Shown here in pieces: positions 7,569 to 17,237 of a DNA stretch of 64,000 nucleotides. The stretch is taken from the NCBI RefSeq assembly GCF_001424195.1, contig NZ_LMOO01000001.1, positions 1,656,812 through 1,720,811 of the forward strand, in the 5' to 3' direction. The position numbers were made by a program, and so were the translations under genes. This DNA is from Cellulomonas sp. Leaf334 (GTDB lineage: Bacteria > Actinomycetota > Actinomycetes > Actinomycetales > Cellulomonadaceae). Position 1 is the stretch's first letter; each line of letters opens with the position of its first letter. The notes under the pieces were generated by a model. That model saw only the letters and a program-made list of their open reading frames with translations. It had not been told where the DNA came from and made no database searches.

Positions 7569-8093
7569 ATGAGTGAACTGACGATCACCCTGCTGCGGCT
7601 GGGGTACCTGGCCCTGCTGTGGGTGCTCGTGCTCTTCGCCATCGGTGTGCTGCGGCGGGACCTGTACGGGACGCGGATCACGGACCGGCGTCGCCGCAAG
7701 GCGGCCGTGCCCGCTGGGTCGGCCGCTGCGGCGGTCGCGACGGAGCCGACGAAGCCGGAGACGGCCCCGACCCGCATCCCGCGCTCGGCGCGCAGCGGGA
7801 GCGGCCCGGGTCGGCTCGTCGTGACCGAGGGCCCGCTGCGCGGCACGATCGTCCCGCTGGGCACGTCGTCGGTCCTGATCGGCCGCGCGCCCGGCTGCAC
7901 GCTCGTCCTGGACGACGACTACTCGTCGTCGCGGCACGCCCGGATCTTCCCGCAAGGCGGCCAGTGGTTCGTCGAGGACCTCGGCTCGACGAACGGGACG
8001 TACGTGGCGGACCAGCGCGTCGAGGCTCCGACTCCCGTCCCGACGGGTACACCCGTCCGCGTGGGCCAGAGCGTTCTCGAGCTGCAGAGGTAA
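7569..8093 (+). CDS. fhaB: FhaB (FipA): membrane-anchored FHA protein
   Basis: This 174-residue protein has an N-terminal membrane helix (about 6-27, LRLGYLALLWVLVLFAIGVL), a basic linker, and an FHA domain (about 85-172) with LIGRAPGCTLVLDDDYSSSRHA and GSTNGTYV. In mycobacteria FhaB/FipA binds phosphorylated cell-division and wall-synthesis partners of PknA/PknB. It starts 9 nt after fhaA and ends 4 nt before pstP, a tight operon. Confidence 0.92.
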   Translation: MSELTITLLRLGYLALLWVLVLFAIGVLRRDLYGTRITDRRRRKAAVPAGSAAAAVATEPTKPETAPTRIPRSARSGSGPGRLVVTEGPLRGTIVPLGTSSVLIGRAPGCTLVLDDDYSSSRHARIFPQGGQWFVEDLGSTNGTYVADQRVEAPTPVPTGTPVRVGQSVLELQR

Positions 8094-8097
8094 CCCG

Positions 8098-9429
8098 GTG
8101 TCCGTCGCACTCAGATATGCGGCGCGGTCCGATGTCGGACTCGTGCGCTCCAACAACCAGGACTCGGCCTACGCCGGTCCGCACCTGCTGATGGTCGCGG
8201 ACGGCATGGGCGGGCACGCGGGCGGTGACGTCGCGTCGTCGGTGGCGGTCGCCGCGTTCGCGCCGTTGGACGGGGAGTCGCACGGTCCCGACGACGCGCT
8301 GGACCAGCTGGAGACGGCCCTGGCCGACGCGCGCGACGAGATCATCGCGCGCAGCGACGCCGACCCGGAGCTGAGCGGGATGGGCACGACGGTGCTCGCC
8401 ATCCTGCGCGCCGGCAACAAGCTCGCGATGGTGCACCTGGGCGACTCGCGCGGGTACCTGATGCGCGACGGCATCCTCACGCAGGTCACCACCGACCACA
8501 CGTTCGTGCAGCACCTCGTGGACATCGGCCGGATCACGCCGGAGGAGGCCGAGCACCACCCGCAGCGGTCGGTCGTGATGCGGGTGCTGGGCGACTTCGA
8601 CCCGGAGGTGACGCCGGACCTGTCGGTCCGGGAGGCACGCAAGGGCGACCGTTGGCTGCTGTGCTCGGACGGCCTGTCGGGCTTCGTGAGCGCGGAGACC
8701 ATCGAGGAGACGATGGCGACGATCGCCGACGTCGACGCGTGCGCGGACCGGCTGGTCCAGCTCGCGCTGCGGGCGGGCGGCGGGGACAACATCACGGTCG
8801 TGCTCGCGGACGTGGTCGAGCTCGACGACGTGGCCGACGGGCAGGGGCCGACGACGAACGCCACCGTCGTCGGCGCCGCTGCGCTGAGCCGCAACGACCC
8901 GACGTCGGCCGCCGACGGGCCGGCGGCGCGGGCCGCAGGTCTGGCCCGGGCTGCGCAGGTGGTGGACGAGGACGCGCCCGAGACGGCTCCGGCCGAGGGC
9001 GCGACGGACGAGGACGACGAGCCCGCTCCGGCACCACGCCGCTGGCGGACTGTCGTCACGTGGCTGGGTATCGCCGCCCTGGTCGTCGGGGCGGCCGTGA
9101 TCGCGTACGGCTGGACGCAGACGCAGTACTACGTGGGGGTCGACGACGAGGAGGTCGTGATCTTCCGCGGGCTGCCGCAGACCCTGGGCCCCGTCGCGCT
9201 GTCGTCCGTCGTCGAGCGGACCGGCACGTCGCTGGACGAGCTCGGCTCGCGCTACCTGCGGGAGCGCGTCGAGCAGACCATCCACGCGGACTCCCTCGAC
9301 GACGCCCGCGGCCTGGTCGCCATGCTCGAGGAGGACACGGTCACGCCCCCGCGGCCGACGCCGACCGCGACGCCCAGCGCCACGCCCAGCGCCTCGCCGT
9401 CCGTCCCCTCCGGGACGGCCACACCGTGA
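8098..9429 (+). CDS. pstP: PstP: membrane PP2C-type Ser/Thr protein phosphatase
   Basis: This 443-residue protein has a cytoplasmic PP2C domain (about 1-240) with the metal-binding motifs NQDS, ADGMGGH, GDSRGYL and GGGDNITVV. An acidic linker, one membrane helix (about 320-340) and an extracytoplasmic tail ending in Thr/Pro/Ser repeats follow. It reverses phosphorylation by the PknA/PknB kinases encoded downstream. GTG start at 8098. Confidence 0.95.
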   Translation: MSVALRYAARSDVGLVRSNNQDSAYAGPHLLMVADGMGGHAGGDVASSVAVAAFAPLDGESHGPDDALDQLETALADARDEIIARSDADPELSGMGTTVLAILRAGNKLAMVHLGDSRGYLMRDGILTQVTTDHTFVQHLVDIGRITPEEAEHHPQRSVVMRVLGDFDPEVTPDLSVREARKGDRWLLCSDGLSGFVSAETIEETMATIADVDACADRLVQLALRAGGGDNITVVLADVVELDDVADGQGPTTNATVVGAAALSRNDPTSAADGPAARAAGLARAAQVVDEDAPETAPAEGATDEDDEPAPAPRRWRTVVTWLGIAALVVGAAVIAYGWTQTQYYVGVDDEEVVIFRGLPQTLGPVALSSVVERTGTSLDELGSRYLRERVEQTIHADSLDDARGLVAMLEEDTVTPPRPTPTATPSATPSASPSVPSGTATP

Positions 9430-9436
9430 GCCGCGC

Positions 9437-10876
9437 GTGATGGCTACCGTCCAGCCGCACCGGGTGCGGGCGGGCCGGGGTGTCGAGCTCGGCCTGCTGC
9501 TGCTCGCCCTCGCCATCGGCGTCGCGTCGTACGCGCTCGCCGGCATCGGCACCACCGACGAGGTCCCACCCGACGTGATCGGCTACGGGCTCGGCATGGC
9601 AGCCCTCGCGATCGGCATCCACCTCGTGCTGCGGTGGCGTGCACCGTTCGCGGACCCGGTGATCCTGCCGATCACCGTGGCGCTGAACGGCATCGGGCTC
9701 GCGATGATCTACCGGATCGACTTCGCGTACGCGGCACGGGGCCGGGAGGACGGGTTCGCGCAGCGCCAGCTGGTGTGGACGGCGGTCTCGGTGATCCTCG
9801 CGGCGGCGGTCATCATCCTGCTGCGCGACCACCGCACCCTGCGCCGCTACACGTACACCGCGATGATCACCGGTCTCGTCCTGGTGCTGCTGCCGCTGGT
9901 GCCCGGGCTGGGCCGGACCATCAACGGCGCCAGCATCTGGGTGCGCGTCGGCGGGGTCGGCTTCCAGCCGGCCGAGTTCGCCAAGATCGCGTTCGCCGTC
10001 TTCTTCGCGGGCTATCTGGTCACCCATCGCGACACGTTGGCGCTCGCCGGACCGAAGGTGCTGGGCCTGCAGCTTCCCCGTCCGCGGGACCTGGGGCCGA
10101 TCCTCATCGTGTGGGGGGCGTCGGTCGCCGTCCTCGTCCTGGAGCGCGACCTGGGCACGTCGCTGCTGTTCTTCGGTCTGTTCGTCGCGATGCTCTACCT
10201 GGCCACGGAACGCCTCAGCTGGGTCGTGATCGGCCTGCTGCTCTTCGTCGCCGGCGCAGTCGTCGCGGCCGGTGCGTTCTCGCACGTGGGCGCGCGGTTC
10301 GACGCCTGGCTCAACGCCTTCGACCCGGCCGTCTTCGACCAGAGCCCGGGCGGTTCCGGGCAGCTGGTCCGAGGGCTGTTCGGCATGGCCAGCGGCGGCC
10401 TGTTCGGCACCGGCTGGGGGCAGGGGCGGCCGGACCTGGTGCCGTTCGCCGAGTCGGACTTCATCGTCGCGTCCCTCGGTGAGGAGCTGGGCCTGACCGG
10501 TCTGCTCGCGATCCTGCTCTTCTTCGCGATCCTCACCGAGCGCGGCATGCGCACCGCGATCGGGGTCCGCGACGGCTTCGGCAAGCTGCTCGCGGGCGGC
10601 CTCGCGTTCATCGTGGCGCTGCAGACGTTCGTCGTGGTCGGCGGCGTCACCCGGATCATCCCGCTCACGGGCCTGACCACACCGTTCATCGCGTACGGAG
10701 GCTCGTCGCTCGTCGCCAACTGGGTCATCGTCGCGCTGCTGCTGCGGATCTCCGACGAGGCCCGCCGCCCGGCACCGTCGATGAAGCCGTCCCTGACGCC
10801 CATCGCGGGGACTCCGGTCGTCGGCGGCAGCAACGAGGATGACCAGCCGACCGAGATCATGCGGGGGGTGCGATGA
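9437..10876 (+). CDS. rodA: RodA: SEDS-family peptidoglycan glycosyltransferase
   Basis: This 479-residue polytopic membrane protein of the FtsW/RodA/SpoVE family polymerises lipid II glycan strands and partners with the class B PBP encoded next. Family features include FQPAEFAKIAF, the block around SGGLFGTGWGQGRPDLVPFAESDFI and GGSSLVANW near the C-terminus. The start is GTG 9437 or the adjacent ATG 9440. Its stop overlaps the pbpA start (ATGA), which fits a co-translated SEDS-PBP pair. Confidence 0.95.
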   Translation: MMATVQPHRVRAGRGVELGLLLLALAIGVASYALAGIGTTDEVPPDVIGYGLGMAALAIGIHLVLRWRAPFADPVILPITVALNGIGLAMIYRIDFAYAARGREDGFAQRQLVWTAVSVILAAAVIILLRDHRTLRRYTYTAMITGLVLVLLPLVPGLGRTINGASIWVRVGGVGFQPAEFAKIAFAVFFAGYLVTHRDTLALAGPKVLGLQLPRPRDLGPILIVWGASVAVLVLERDLGTSLLFFGLFVAMLYLATERLSWVVIGLLLFVAGAVVAAGAFSHVGARFDAWLNAFDPAVFDQSPGGSGQLVRGLFGMASGGLFGTGWGQGRPDLVPFAESDFIVASLGEELGLTGLLAILLFFAILTERGMRTAIGVRDGFGKLLAGGLAFIVALQTFVVVGGVTRIIPLTGLTTPFIAYGGSSLVANWVIVALLLRISDEARRPAPSMKPSLTPIAGTPVVGGSNEDDQPTEIMRGVR

Positions 10877-12324
10877 ACACCCCGCTCCGCCGGCTCGCCA
10901 CCGTCGTCCTCGTGATGTTCGTCGGCCTGATGGCCAGCGCCACCTGGGTGCAGTACGTCCAGGCGGACCGCCTGAACAACGACAGCCGCAACGTCCGCAC
11001 CCTGTACCGCGAGTTCGGCAACGCGCGCGGGCCCATCGTCGTCGCCGGCGAGGCCATCGCGCTGTCCACGAAGGTCGAGGACCCCTACGGCTACCAGCGG
11101 TCGTACACGAACGGCGACCTGTACTCCGCCGTGACGGGCTTCTACTCGGTGGTGAACGGCCGCTCCCAGCTCGAGCGGGCCGCGAACGAGGAGCTGACCG
11201 GGCGCGGGGACCGCCTGTTCTTCTCCCGCATCCGTGACCTGATCACCGGGAGCCAGCCGGAGGGCGCTGCAGTCGAGACGACGATCAACCCGGCGGCGCA
11301 GCAGGCGGCGTTCGACGGCCTGGCCGGCCAGCAGGGTGCGGTCGTCGCGATCGAGCCGTCGACGGGCAGGATCCTCGCGCTCGTCTCGACGCCGGGCTTC
11401 GACCCGAACGCCCTCGCGACGCACGACATCACGGCCGCGAGCGCCGCCTACCAGGCGCTGGACGTCGCCCCCGGCAACCCGCTGCGCAGCAACGCGACGG
11501 AGGAGCGCTACCCGCCGGGGTCGACGTTCAAGCTGGTCACGGCCGCGGCTGCGCTCGAGAGCGGCCAGTTCACGCCCGAGAGCACCCTGCCCGCCCCGGT
11601 CCGGCTCACGCTGCCGCAGACGTCGTCGACGATCGGCAACTTCGGCGGAGGGGGCTGCGGCGCCGACCCGATCTCGCTGGCCGACGCGTTGCGCATCTCC
11701 TGCAACACGTCGTTCGCGCAGCTGGGCATGGACGTGGGCTCCGACGCGCTGCTCACGCAGGCGGAGCGGTTCGGGTTCAACGACCCCGACCTGACGATCC
11801 CCATGCTGGTCGCCGAGAGCGTGTTCCCCGAGGAGATGGACGCGCCCGTCACGGCGCAGTCGGCCATCGGGCAGCGCGACGTGCAGGCGACCCCGATACA
11901 GATGGCGATGGTGTCCGCCGCGATCGCGAACGGCGGTCAGCTGATGACGCCGTACCTCGTGCAGACCGTCCGCTCGGCCGACCTGCACCGCGTCTACGAG
12001 ACGGAGCCCGAGCTGTACTCGACGGCCACCTCGCCGGGGACCGCCGCGTCGCTGCGGGACATGATGGTCGGTGTCGTGGAGAGCGGGTCGGGCACCTCCG
12101 CGCAGATCCCCGGGGTCCAGGTCGCGGGCAAGACCGGCACCGCGCAGACGGCCGACGGGCAGGCGCCGCACGCGTGGTTCACGGCGTTCGCGCCGGCCGA
12201 CGCCCCGCGCGTCGCGGTCGCGGTGATCGTGGAGCACGGCGGGAACGCCGGGAACGAGGCGACCGGCGGACGGATCGCCGCGCCCATCGCGAAGGCCGTC
12301 ATCGAGGCGGTGCTGGGCTCATGA
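10873..12324 (+). CDS. pbpA: PbpA: class B penicillin-binding protein (transpeptidase)
   Basis: This 483-residue protein has an N-terminal membrane anchor (about 5-27) and a transpeptidase domain. The active-site motif is STFK (serine near residue 217), followed by SCN near 276 and KTGT near 420. It crosslinks peptidoglycan stem peptides outside the membrane, working with RodA. It lacks PASTA domains. It overlaps rodA at the start and pknA at the end, both by ATGA. Confidence 0.95.
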   Translation: MNTPLRRLATVVLVMFVGLMASATWVQYVQADRLNNDSRNVRTLYREFGNARGPIVVAGEAIALSTKVEDPYGYQRSYTNGDLYSAVTGFYSVVNGRSQLERAANEELTGRGDRLFFSRIRDLITGSQPEGAAVETTINPAAQQAAFDGLAGQQGAVVAIEPSTGRILALVSTPGFDPNALATHDITAASAAYQALDVAPGNPLRSNATEERYPPGSTFKLVTAAAALESGQFTPESTLPAPVRLTLPQTSSTIGNFGGGGCGADPISLADALRISCNTSFAQLGMDVGSDALLTQAERFGFNDPDLTIPMLVAESVFPEEMDAPVTAQSAIGQRDVQATPIQMAMVSAAIANGGQLMTPYLVQTVRSADLHRVYETEPELYSTATSPGTAASLRDMMVGVVESGSGTSAQIPGVQVAGKTGTAQTADGQAPHAWFTAFAPADAPRVAVAVIVEHGGNAGNEATGGRIAAPIAKAVIEAVLGS

Positions 12325-13571
12325 AGACGACATCGGGTCTCCTGCTCGGCGAGCGCTACCGTCTGGTCCGGCAGATCGCCGTCGGCGGCATGGGCGAGGT
12401 GTGGGAGGGGTACGACGACGCCCTCGCCCGCCCGGTCGCCGTCAAGGTGCTGCGCTCGGAGTTCGCCGGCGACCGCGGCTTCCTCGAGCGCTTCCGCACC
12501 GAGGCGCGCAACTCCGCGTCCCTGTCGCACCCGAACATCGCGCAGCTGTTCGACTACGGCGAGCAGGAGGGCTCCGGCTTCCTGATCATGGAGCTCGTCG
12601 TCGGCGAGCCGCTGTCCGACCTGCTCGAACGTGAGCCCGTGCTGCCCACGCGTCGCCTGCTGCCGATCCTCGCGCAGACGGCCCGTGCCCTGCACGCGGC
12701 GCACCTGGCGGGTGTGGTGCACCGGGACGTCAAGCCGGGCAACATCCTGCTCGGACGCGGCGGGCGCGTGAAGATCACCGACTTCGGCGTCTCGCTGGCC
12801 CGCAACCAGGTCACGATGACGGCGACGGGCATGGTGATGGGCACCGCCCAGTACCTGTCCCCGGAGCAGGCCGTCGGCAAGCCCGCGACGCCCCTGTCGG
12901 ACCTGTACTCGCTGGGGATCATCGCGTACGAGGCCCTCGTCGGGCACCGGCCCTTCACGGGTCCGACGGCGGTCGACATCGCCGTCGCCCACGTCAACAA
13001 CGCCGTCCCGCCCCTGCCGGCCAGCGTCGACAAGCCGCTGGCCGCCCTCGTGCTGCGGCTGCTGTCCAAGGAGCCGACCGCGCGGCCCGCATCGGGCGAG
13101 GAGCTGGCGCAGCTGCTGGACAAGCTGGTCCCGCGCACGCCGCCCTCGGGCATCCCCGTGCTGATCAGCAAGCTGCAGCGCACGCCGGACACGTTCGCGA
13201 CCGCGTCCACGTCGGTCGAGCCGCCGGCCGGTCCTCCGCCGTCGTACCCCCCGCGCCGGACGCGCCGGTCCGAGGAGCCGACGGGTCGCGCGGCCGCGCG
13301 GCGCGCGTCGACGAGCACCGGACAGCGGGTCGGCCCGTCCGGCCGCCTGACGTGGCCCTTCATCGCTCTCGCCCTGCTGCTCATCGGCCTGCTCGGGGCG
13401 GCGCTTGCGACCAGGATCACCAACGCCGACGGACCTCCGGTGGACGGAACCCGGCTCACGGCCTCGGAGGCCCACTACCCTCGTGCCGATGCCCCGGATG
13501 GGATGATCACGGACAACGGGTCCGCGGCGTTCGCCGCAGACCCCGCATCGACGGAAGCAAAGGACGCCTAG
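12321..13571 (+). CDS. pknA: PknA: membrane Ser/Thr protein kinase
   Basis: This 416-residue protein has a Hanks-type kinase domain (about 10-270) with Gly loop AVGGMGEVWEG, ATP-binding lysine in VAVKVL, catalytic loop HRDVKPGN, metal loop DFGVS and activation loop MGTAQYLSPEQ. A Pro/Arg-rich juxtamembrane region leads to one membrane helix (about 344-366) and a short extracytoplasmic tail of about 50 residues with no PASTA repeats. The start at 12321 overlaps the pbpA stop; its TAG overlaps the GTG of pknB by one base. Confidence 0.93.
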   Translation: MKTTSGLLLGERYRLVRQIAVGGMGEVWEGYDDALARPVAVKVLRSEFAGDRGFLERFRTEARNSASLSHPNIAQLFDYGEQEGSGFLIMELVVGEPLSDLLEREPVLPTRRLLPILAQTARALHAAHLAGVVHRDVKPGNILLGRGGRVKITDFGVSLARNQVTMTATGMVMGTAQYLSPEQAVGKPATPLSDLYSLGIIAYEALVGHRPFTGPTAVDIAVAHVNNAVPPLPASVDKPLAALVLRLLSKEPTARPASGEELAQLLDKLVPRTPPSGIPVLISKLQRTPDTFATASTSVEPPAGPPPSYPPRRTRRSEEPTGRAAARRASTSTGQRVGPSGRLTWPFIALALLLIGLLGAALATRITNADGPPVDGTRLTASEAHYPRADAPDGMITDNGSAAFAADPASTEAKDA

Positions 13572-15565
13572 TGGTGGACGACGGATCCCGCACCCTCGCC
13601 GGAAGGTACGAGGTCGGCGAGCTCATCGGCCGTGGTGGCATGGCCGAGGTGCACATCGGCCACGACACCCGGCTCGGCCGCACGGTTGCCATCAAGATCC
13701 TGCGCTCCGACCTGGCCCGGGACCCCTCGTTCCAGAACCGGTTCCGACGCGAGGCGCAGTCCGCCGCCGCGCTGAACCACCCCGCGATCGTCTCGGTCTA
13801 CGACACCGGTGAGGACGTCTTCACGGAGCCGACGGGCGTCGTCGCCCACGTCCCGTTCATCGTCATGGAGTACGTCGAGGGCCACACCGTCCGCGACATC
13901 CTGCGGGACGGTCACGCGGTGCCCATCGAGGAGGCCGTGGAGATCACCTCCGGCGTCCTGTCCGCGCTCGAGTACTCGCACCACGCGGGCATCGTGCACC
14001 GCGACATCAAGCCTGCGAACGTCATGCTCACCCCGACGGGCGCGGTCAAGGTCATGGACTTCGGCATCGCCCGCGCGATGGCCGACTCCGCCGCGACCAT
14101 GACCCAGACGCAGGCCGTGATCGGCACAGCGCAGTACCTGTCGCCGGAGCAGGCGCGCGGAGAGACCGTGGACGCCCGCTCCGACCTGTACTCCACCGGC
14201 TGCCTGCTGTTCGAGCTGCTCACCGGCCGCCCGCCGTTCACCGGCGACTCGCCCGTGGCCGTCGCCTACCAGCACGTCCGCGAGGCCGCGCCGATCCCGT
14301 CGACCTTCGCGTCCGACGTGCCCGACTCGCTCGACCGCATCACGCTCAAGGCCCTGGCCAAGGAGCGGGACTCCCGGTACTCCAGCGCCGCCGAGTTCCG
14401 GTCCGACCTCGAGGCCGCCGTGCGCGGCGGTGCCGTGGGCGCGCCGGCGGTCGGGGCGCTCGCCGCCGCGGCGCTGGTCGCGACTCCCGCGACCGAGGCC
14501 ACGCAGCTCATGGCTCCGCCCGTCGCGACCACGCAGGCGATGCCGCCGGCCACGTCGCCGTGGGCGTCCACCGGCGCCGCGGTGGCGACCACGCCCGGTC
14601 TCGACGACGAGGAGGAGAACAAGCGGCCGTGGCTGCTGCCCCTGCTCATCGGGATCGCCGTGCTCGCCGTGGCGGGGATCGTGGCGCTGCTCATCTCGGT
14701 GCTCGGGCAGGACCCACCGGCGACGACCGTGCAGGTGCCGGCGGTCGTCGGCCTCACCGAGGCGGAGGCCAAGGAGCAGATCACCGCGGCGAACCTGCTG
14801 TACGAACGCGGCGAGGAAGCGAACGACACCGTCCCGTCGGGGTCCGTGATCAAGACCGAACCGGTGGAGGGCACCGAGGTCGAGCCCGAGTCGGTGGTGA
14901 AGGCCATCATCTCGACCGGACCGTCGACCCTGGCCGTGCCCGACGTCGCCGGCATGACCGAGCAGGAGGCGACCGACGCGCTCACGAACGAGGGCCTCGT
15001 CGTCTCGGCGAACCGCGAGGACGAGGACAACCCGAACTTCCCCCAGGGCCAGGTCACCAAGACCGAGCCGGCCTCGGGCACGTCGGTCAGCGCCGGATCC
15101 ACCGTCACGCTGTTCGTCTCCACCGGCAACGTGCTGGTGCCGAACGTGGTGGGCATGACGACGGCCGACGCGACGGCTGCCCTCAACGCGGCCAAGCTGC
15201 AGGTCAACAGGTCGCCGGTCGAGTCCACCAACACCCCCGACACGGTGGTCACCCAGGACGTCCCGGCGGACACCCCCGTCAAGCAGGGTCGCGTCATCAA
15301 CCTGACGATCGCCCAGGCACCGACCACCGCGACCATCCCGAACGACCTCGTCGGCAAGACGTACGACCAGGCCGTCGAGCAGCTGCGGGCGCTCGGACTG
15401 ACCAATGTCAGGAGGGTCGACGACCCCTCCGAGGAGCCGGTCGGCAACGTGCTGCGGACGGACCCCAACGCGGGCGACGAGGTCCCGATGGACCAGCAGA
15501 TCGACATCCACGTGTCGAAGGGTCCGGGTGGGGCGACGACCGCCCCGCCGGGCAACGACGACTGA
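13571..15565 (+). CDS. pknB: PknB: Ser/Thr protein kinase with PASTA repeats
   Basis: This 664-residue protein has a kinase domain (about 10-280) with IGRGGMAEV, VAIKIL, HRDIKPANV, DFGIA and GTAQYLSPEQARG. A membrane helix lies at about 355-378. The outside part is four PASTA repeats (about 390-655), which sense muropeptides or lipid II, and a short Pro/Gly tail. It is the central regulator of wall growth and division in actinobacteria. Last gene of the operon; a strong hairpin follows at once. GTG 13571 and GTG 13574 are both possible starts. Confidence 0.95.
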   Translation: MVDDGSRTLAGRYEVGELIGRGGMAEVHIGHDTRLGRTVAIKILRSDLARDPSFQNRFRREAQSAAALNHPAIVSVYDTGEDVFTEPTGVVAHVPFIVMEYVEGHTVRDILRDGHAVPIEEAVEITSGVLSALEYSHHAGIVHRDIKPANVMLTPTGAVKVMDFGIARAMADSAATMTQTQAVIGTAQYLSPEQARGETVDARSDLYSTGCLLFELLTGRPPFTGDSPVAVAYQHVREAAPIPSTFASDVPDSLDRITLKALAKERDSRYSSAAEFRSDLEAAVRGGAVGAPAVGALAAAALVATPATEATQLMAPPVATTQAMPPATSPWASTGAAVATTPGLDDEEENKRPWLLPLLIGIAVLAVAGIVALLISVLGQDPPATTVQVPAVVGLTEAEAKEQITAANLLYERGEEANDTVPSGSVIKTEPVEGTEVEPESVVKAIISTGPSTLAVPDVAGMTEQEATDALTNEGLVVSANREDEDNPNFPQGQVTKTEPASGTSVSAGSTVTLFVSTGNVLVPNVVGMTTADATAALNAAKLQVNRSPVESTNTPDTVVTQDVPADTPVKQGRVINLTIAQAPTTATIPNDLVGKTYDQAVEQLRALGLTNVRRVDDPSEEPVGNVLRTDPNAGDEVPMDQQIDIHVSKGPGGATTAPPGNDD

Positions 15566-15575
15566 CGCGGACATG

Positions 15576-15610
15576 CGAGAGGGGCGCTCCCGGTGGGAGC
15601 GCCCCTCTCG
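15576..15610. terminator. Bidirectional hairpin terminator between pknB and pabA/trpG
   Basis: Perfect 15-bp arms (15576-15590 and 15596-15610) surround a five-base loop between the two convergent genes. Confidence 0.85.
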
Positions 15611-15615
15611 TGCTC

Positions 15616-16248
15616 TCAGAGGCGGACGAGCGGGTGCAGCCCCTCGGACCGCGCCACGGCCTGGTCGTCGCCGCAGAGCTCGAGCCAGTTGGCCAGCAGG
15701 CGGTGGCCGCCCTCGGTCAGCACCGACTCGGGGTGGAACTGCACACCGTGCAGGGGGAGCGACACGTGCTGGAGCCCCATGATGATGCCGTGGGCGGTCG
15801 CGGTGACCTCCAGCTCGTCGGACACGGTGTCGTTGACCACCGCGAGCGAGTGGTAGCGCGTCGCCGTGAACGGGTCGGGCAGCCCTGCCAGCACGCCCTC
15901 GCCCTTGTGCTCCACCTGGCTGGTCTTGCCGTGCATGAGCTCCGGGGCGTGCGTGACCGTGCCGCCGAACACCTCGCCGAGCGCCTGGTGGCCCAGGCAG
16001 ACCCCGAGCATCGGCAGCCCGGCGTCGGCGCAGTCGCGGATGACCTGCATGCTCTCGCCCGCGTCGGCGGGGGTGCCCGGTCCGGGGCTCACCAGGACGC
16101 CGTCGAATCCGGACCGCTCCGCGACGGGCGGCACGGCGTCGTTGCGGGCCACGACCGTCTCGGCGCCGAGCTGGTTGAGGTAGCCGACGATCGTGTAGAC
16201 GAACGAGTCGTAGTTGTCGATCACCAGGATTCGCGTCACGTCACTCAC
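15616..16248 (-). CDS. pabA: Glutamine amidotransferase, aminodeoxychorismate/anthranilate synthase component II
   Basis: This 210-residue class I glutamine amidotransferase starts RILVIDNYDSFVYTIVGYL, as in TrpG/PabA. The catalytic cysteine is in LGVCLGHQALGE, and the His-Glu pair is in VQFHPES. It supplies ammonia to the chorismate-using partner PabB or TrpE, neither of which is in the window. This position next to pknB is where actinobacteria usually keep the folate/PABA-type subunit, hence the pabA symbol; trpG cannot be excluded. The GTG start overlaps the end of the small membrane-protein gene. Confidence 0.88.
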   Translation of the reverse strand: MSDVTRILVIDNYDSFVYTIVGYLNQLGAETVVARNDAVPPVAERSGFDGVLVSPGPGTPADAGESMQVIRDCADAGLPMLGVCLGHQALGEVFGGTVTHAPELMHGKTSQVEHKGEGVLAGLPDPFTATRYHSLAVVNDTVSDELEVTATAHGIIMGLQHVSLPLHGVQFHPESVLTEGGHRLLANWLELCGDDQAVARSEGLHPLVRL

Positions 16249-16399
16249 CCACCGTGGTCTCGTTGAACGGCATGAACGGGGCGATCGCCGGGAACAGCCA
16301 CAGGAAGCAGGCCGTCAGGACGGCCAGCGCGGCGAGCGTGAGGATCAGCGCCCGCACGGCAGCGGGTCCGGGCAGCCGGTGCCACAACCATCCGTACAT
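16241..16399 (-). CDS. Small single-helix membrane protein
   Basis: The protein is 52 residues from ATG 16399, behind a good GGAGGA site. It has a basic, Trp-rich N-terminus (MYGWLWHRLPG) and one hydrophobic segment (about residues 15-37). It lies between the sortase gene and pabA and overlaps pabA by 8 nt. An in-frame upstream ATG would give 66 residues but lacks a ribosome site. Function is unknown. Confidence 0.6.
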   Translation of the reverse strand: MYGWLWHRLPGPAAVRALILTLAALAVLTACFLWLFPAIAPFMPFNETTVGE

Positions 16400-16430
16400 C
16401 AGCGTCCTCCGTCCCGCGTGCAAGTGACCA

Positions 16431-17237
16431 TCATGCGCCACCGACCAGCTCGGCCGGGATCCCGTCCGACGTGGGTGCCCAGTAGTCCAGGACGCCGTGC
16501 ACGATGAACCGCTCCCGGGCGGAGAACATCGGGTGGCAGGTGGTCAGGGTGATGAAGCGTTCCGTGGGCACGGCGCCGGGGTCGTCGGGCACAGGCGCGA
16601 TGACGTCGATCGCGGACGGAAGCACGACCTGCGTCGACGTGACGCGGTAGACGTACCAGATGTTGTCCGTCGTCCGGACGACCAGCGGGTCGCCGACCTG
16701 GAGCTCCTCGACCCGGTTGAACGGCTTGGCGTACGTCGTCCGGTGTCCGGCGACCGCGAAGTTGCCGATGTCGCCCGGCATCGCCGTGCCCTCGTAGTGT
16801 CCCGCGCCGAGCACGTCGAGCACGGTCGCCCGGTCGGTCCCCTGGCTGATGGGGCGTTCGGGCTCACCCACCCAGCGCGGAACCTGGATCGTCGCGAACG
16901 TCGTGCCGTGCGCCGGCTCCGCCATCACGGGTGGTGGCTCGTCGCGCCGCGGCTCGGCGATGACCGGTCCGGCGGGCACCCCCGCGCTGGGCGTCGCCGT
17001 CGGCACCGGCTCGAACGGGAGCTCCGCCACGATCTCGGCCTGCACCCGGTTGCCGACGACGTCCGTCCACCACAGCTGCCACAGCAGGAACGCGAAGAGC
17101 AGGACGCCGAGCGTGATGAGCAGCTCACCGATGACGCCGACGATGGTGTAGACCACCTCACGGGCGTGGCTGCGCCCGGCCCTGCGCCGCTCCCGGCGGG
17201 TGAGGGGAGCCGGCTCGGTCGTCGTCTCGCTGCTCAC
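16431..17237 (-). CDS. Class E sortase
   Basis: This 268-residue protein has a basic N-terminus, a membrane helix (about 33-56), a Pro-rich linker and a sortase domain (about 110-255). The catalytic set is visible: histidine in VAGHRTTY, cysteine in TLTTCHP and arginine in SARERF. Class E sortases attach proteins with LAXTG-type signals to peptidoglycan in high-GC Gram-positives. No obvious sortase substrate is encoded in the window. The gene overlaps the stop of the DUF881 gene upstream (ATGA). Confidence 0.92.
   Translation of the reverse strand: MSSETTTEPAPLTRRERRRAGRSHAREVVYTIVGVIGELLITLGVLLFAFLLWQLWWTDVVGNRVQAEIVAELPFEPVPTATPSAGVPAGPVIAEPRRDEPPPVMAEPAHGTTFATIQVPRWVGEPERPISQGTDRATVLDVLGAGHYEGTAMPGDIGNFAVAGHRTTYAKPFNRVEELQVGDPLVVRTTDNIWYVYRVTSTQVVLPSAIDVIAPVPDDPGAVPTERFITLTTCHPMFSARERFIVHGVLDYWAPTSDGIPAELVGGA

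Noticed and set aside
13568-15574. 668-residue ORF opposite pknB
   Set aside because: Shadow of pknB in a high-GC genome; its translation is Arg/Gly/Val-rich and no domain is recognisable.
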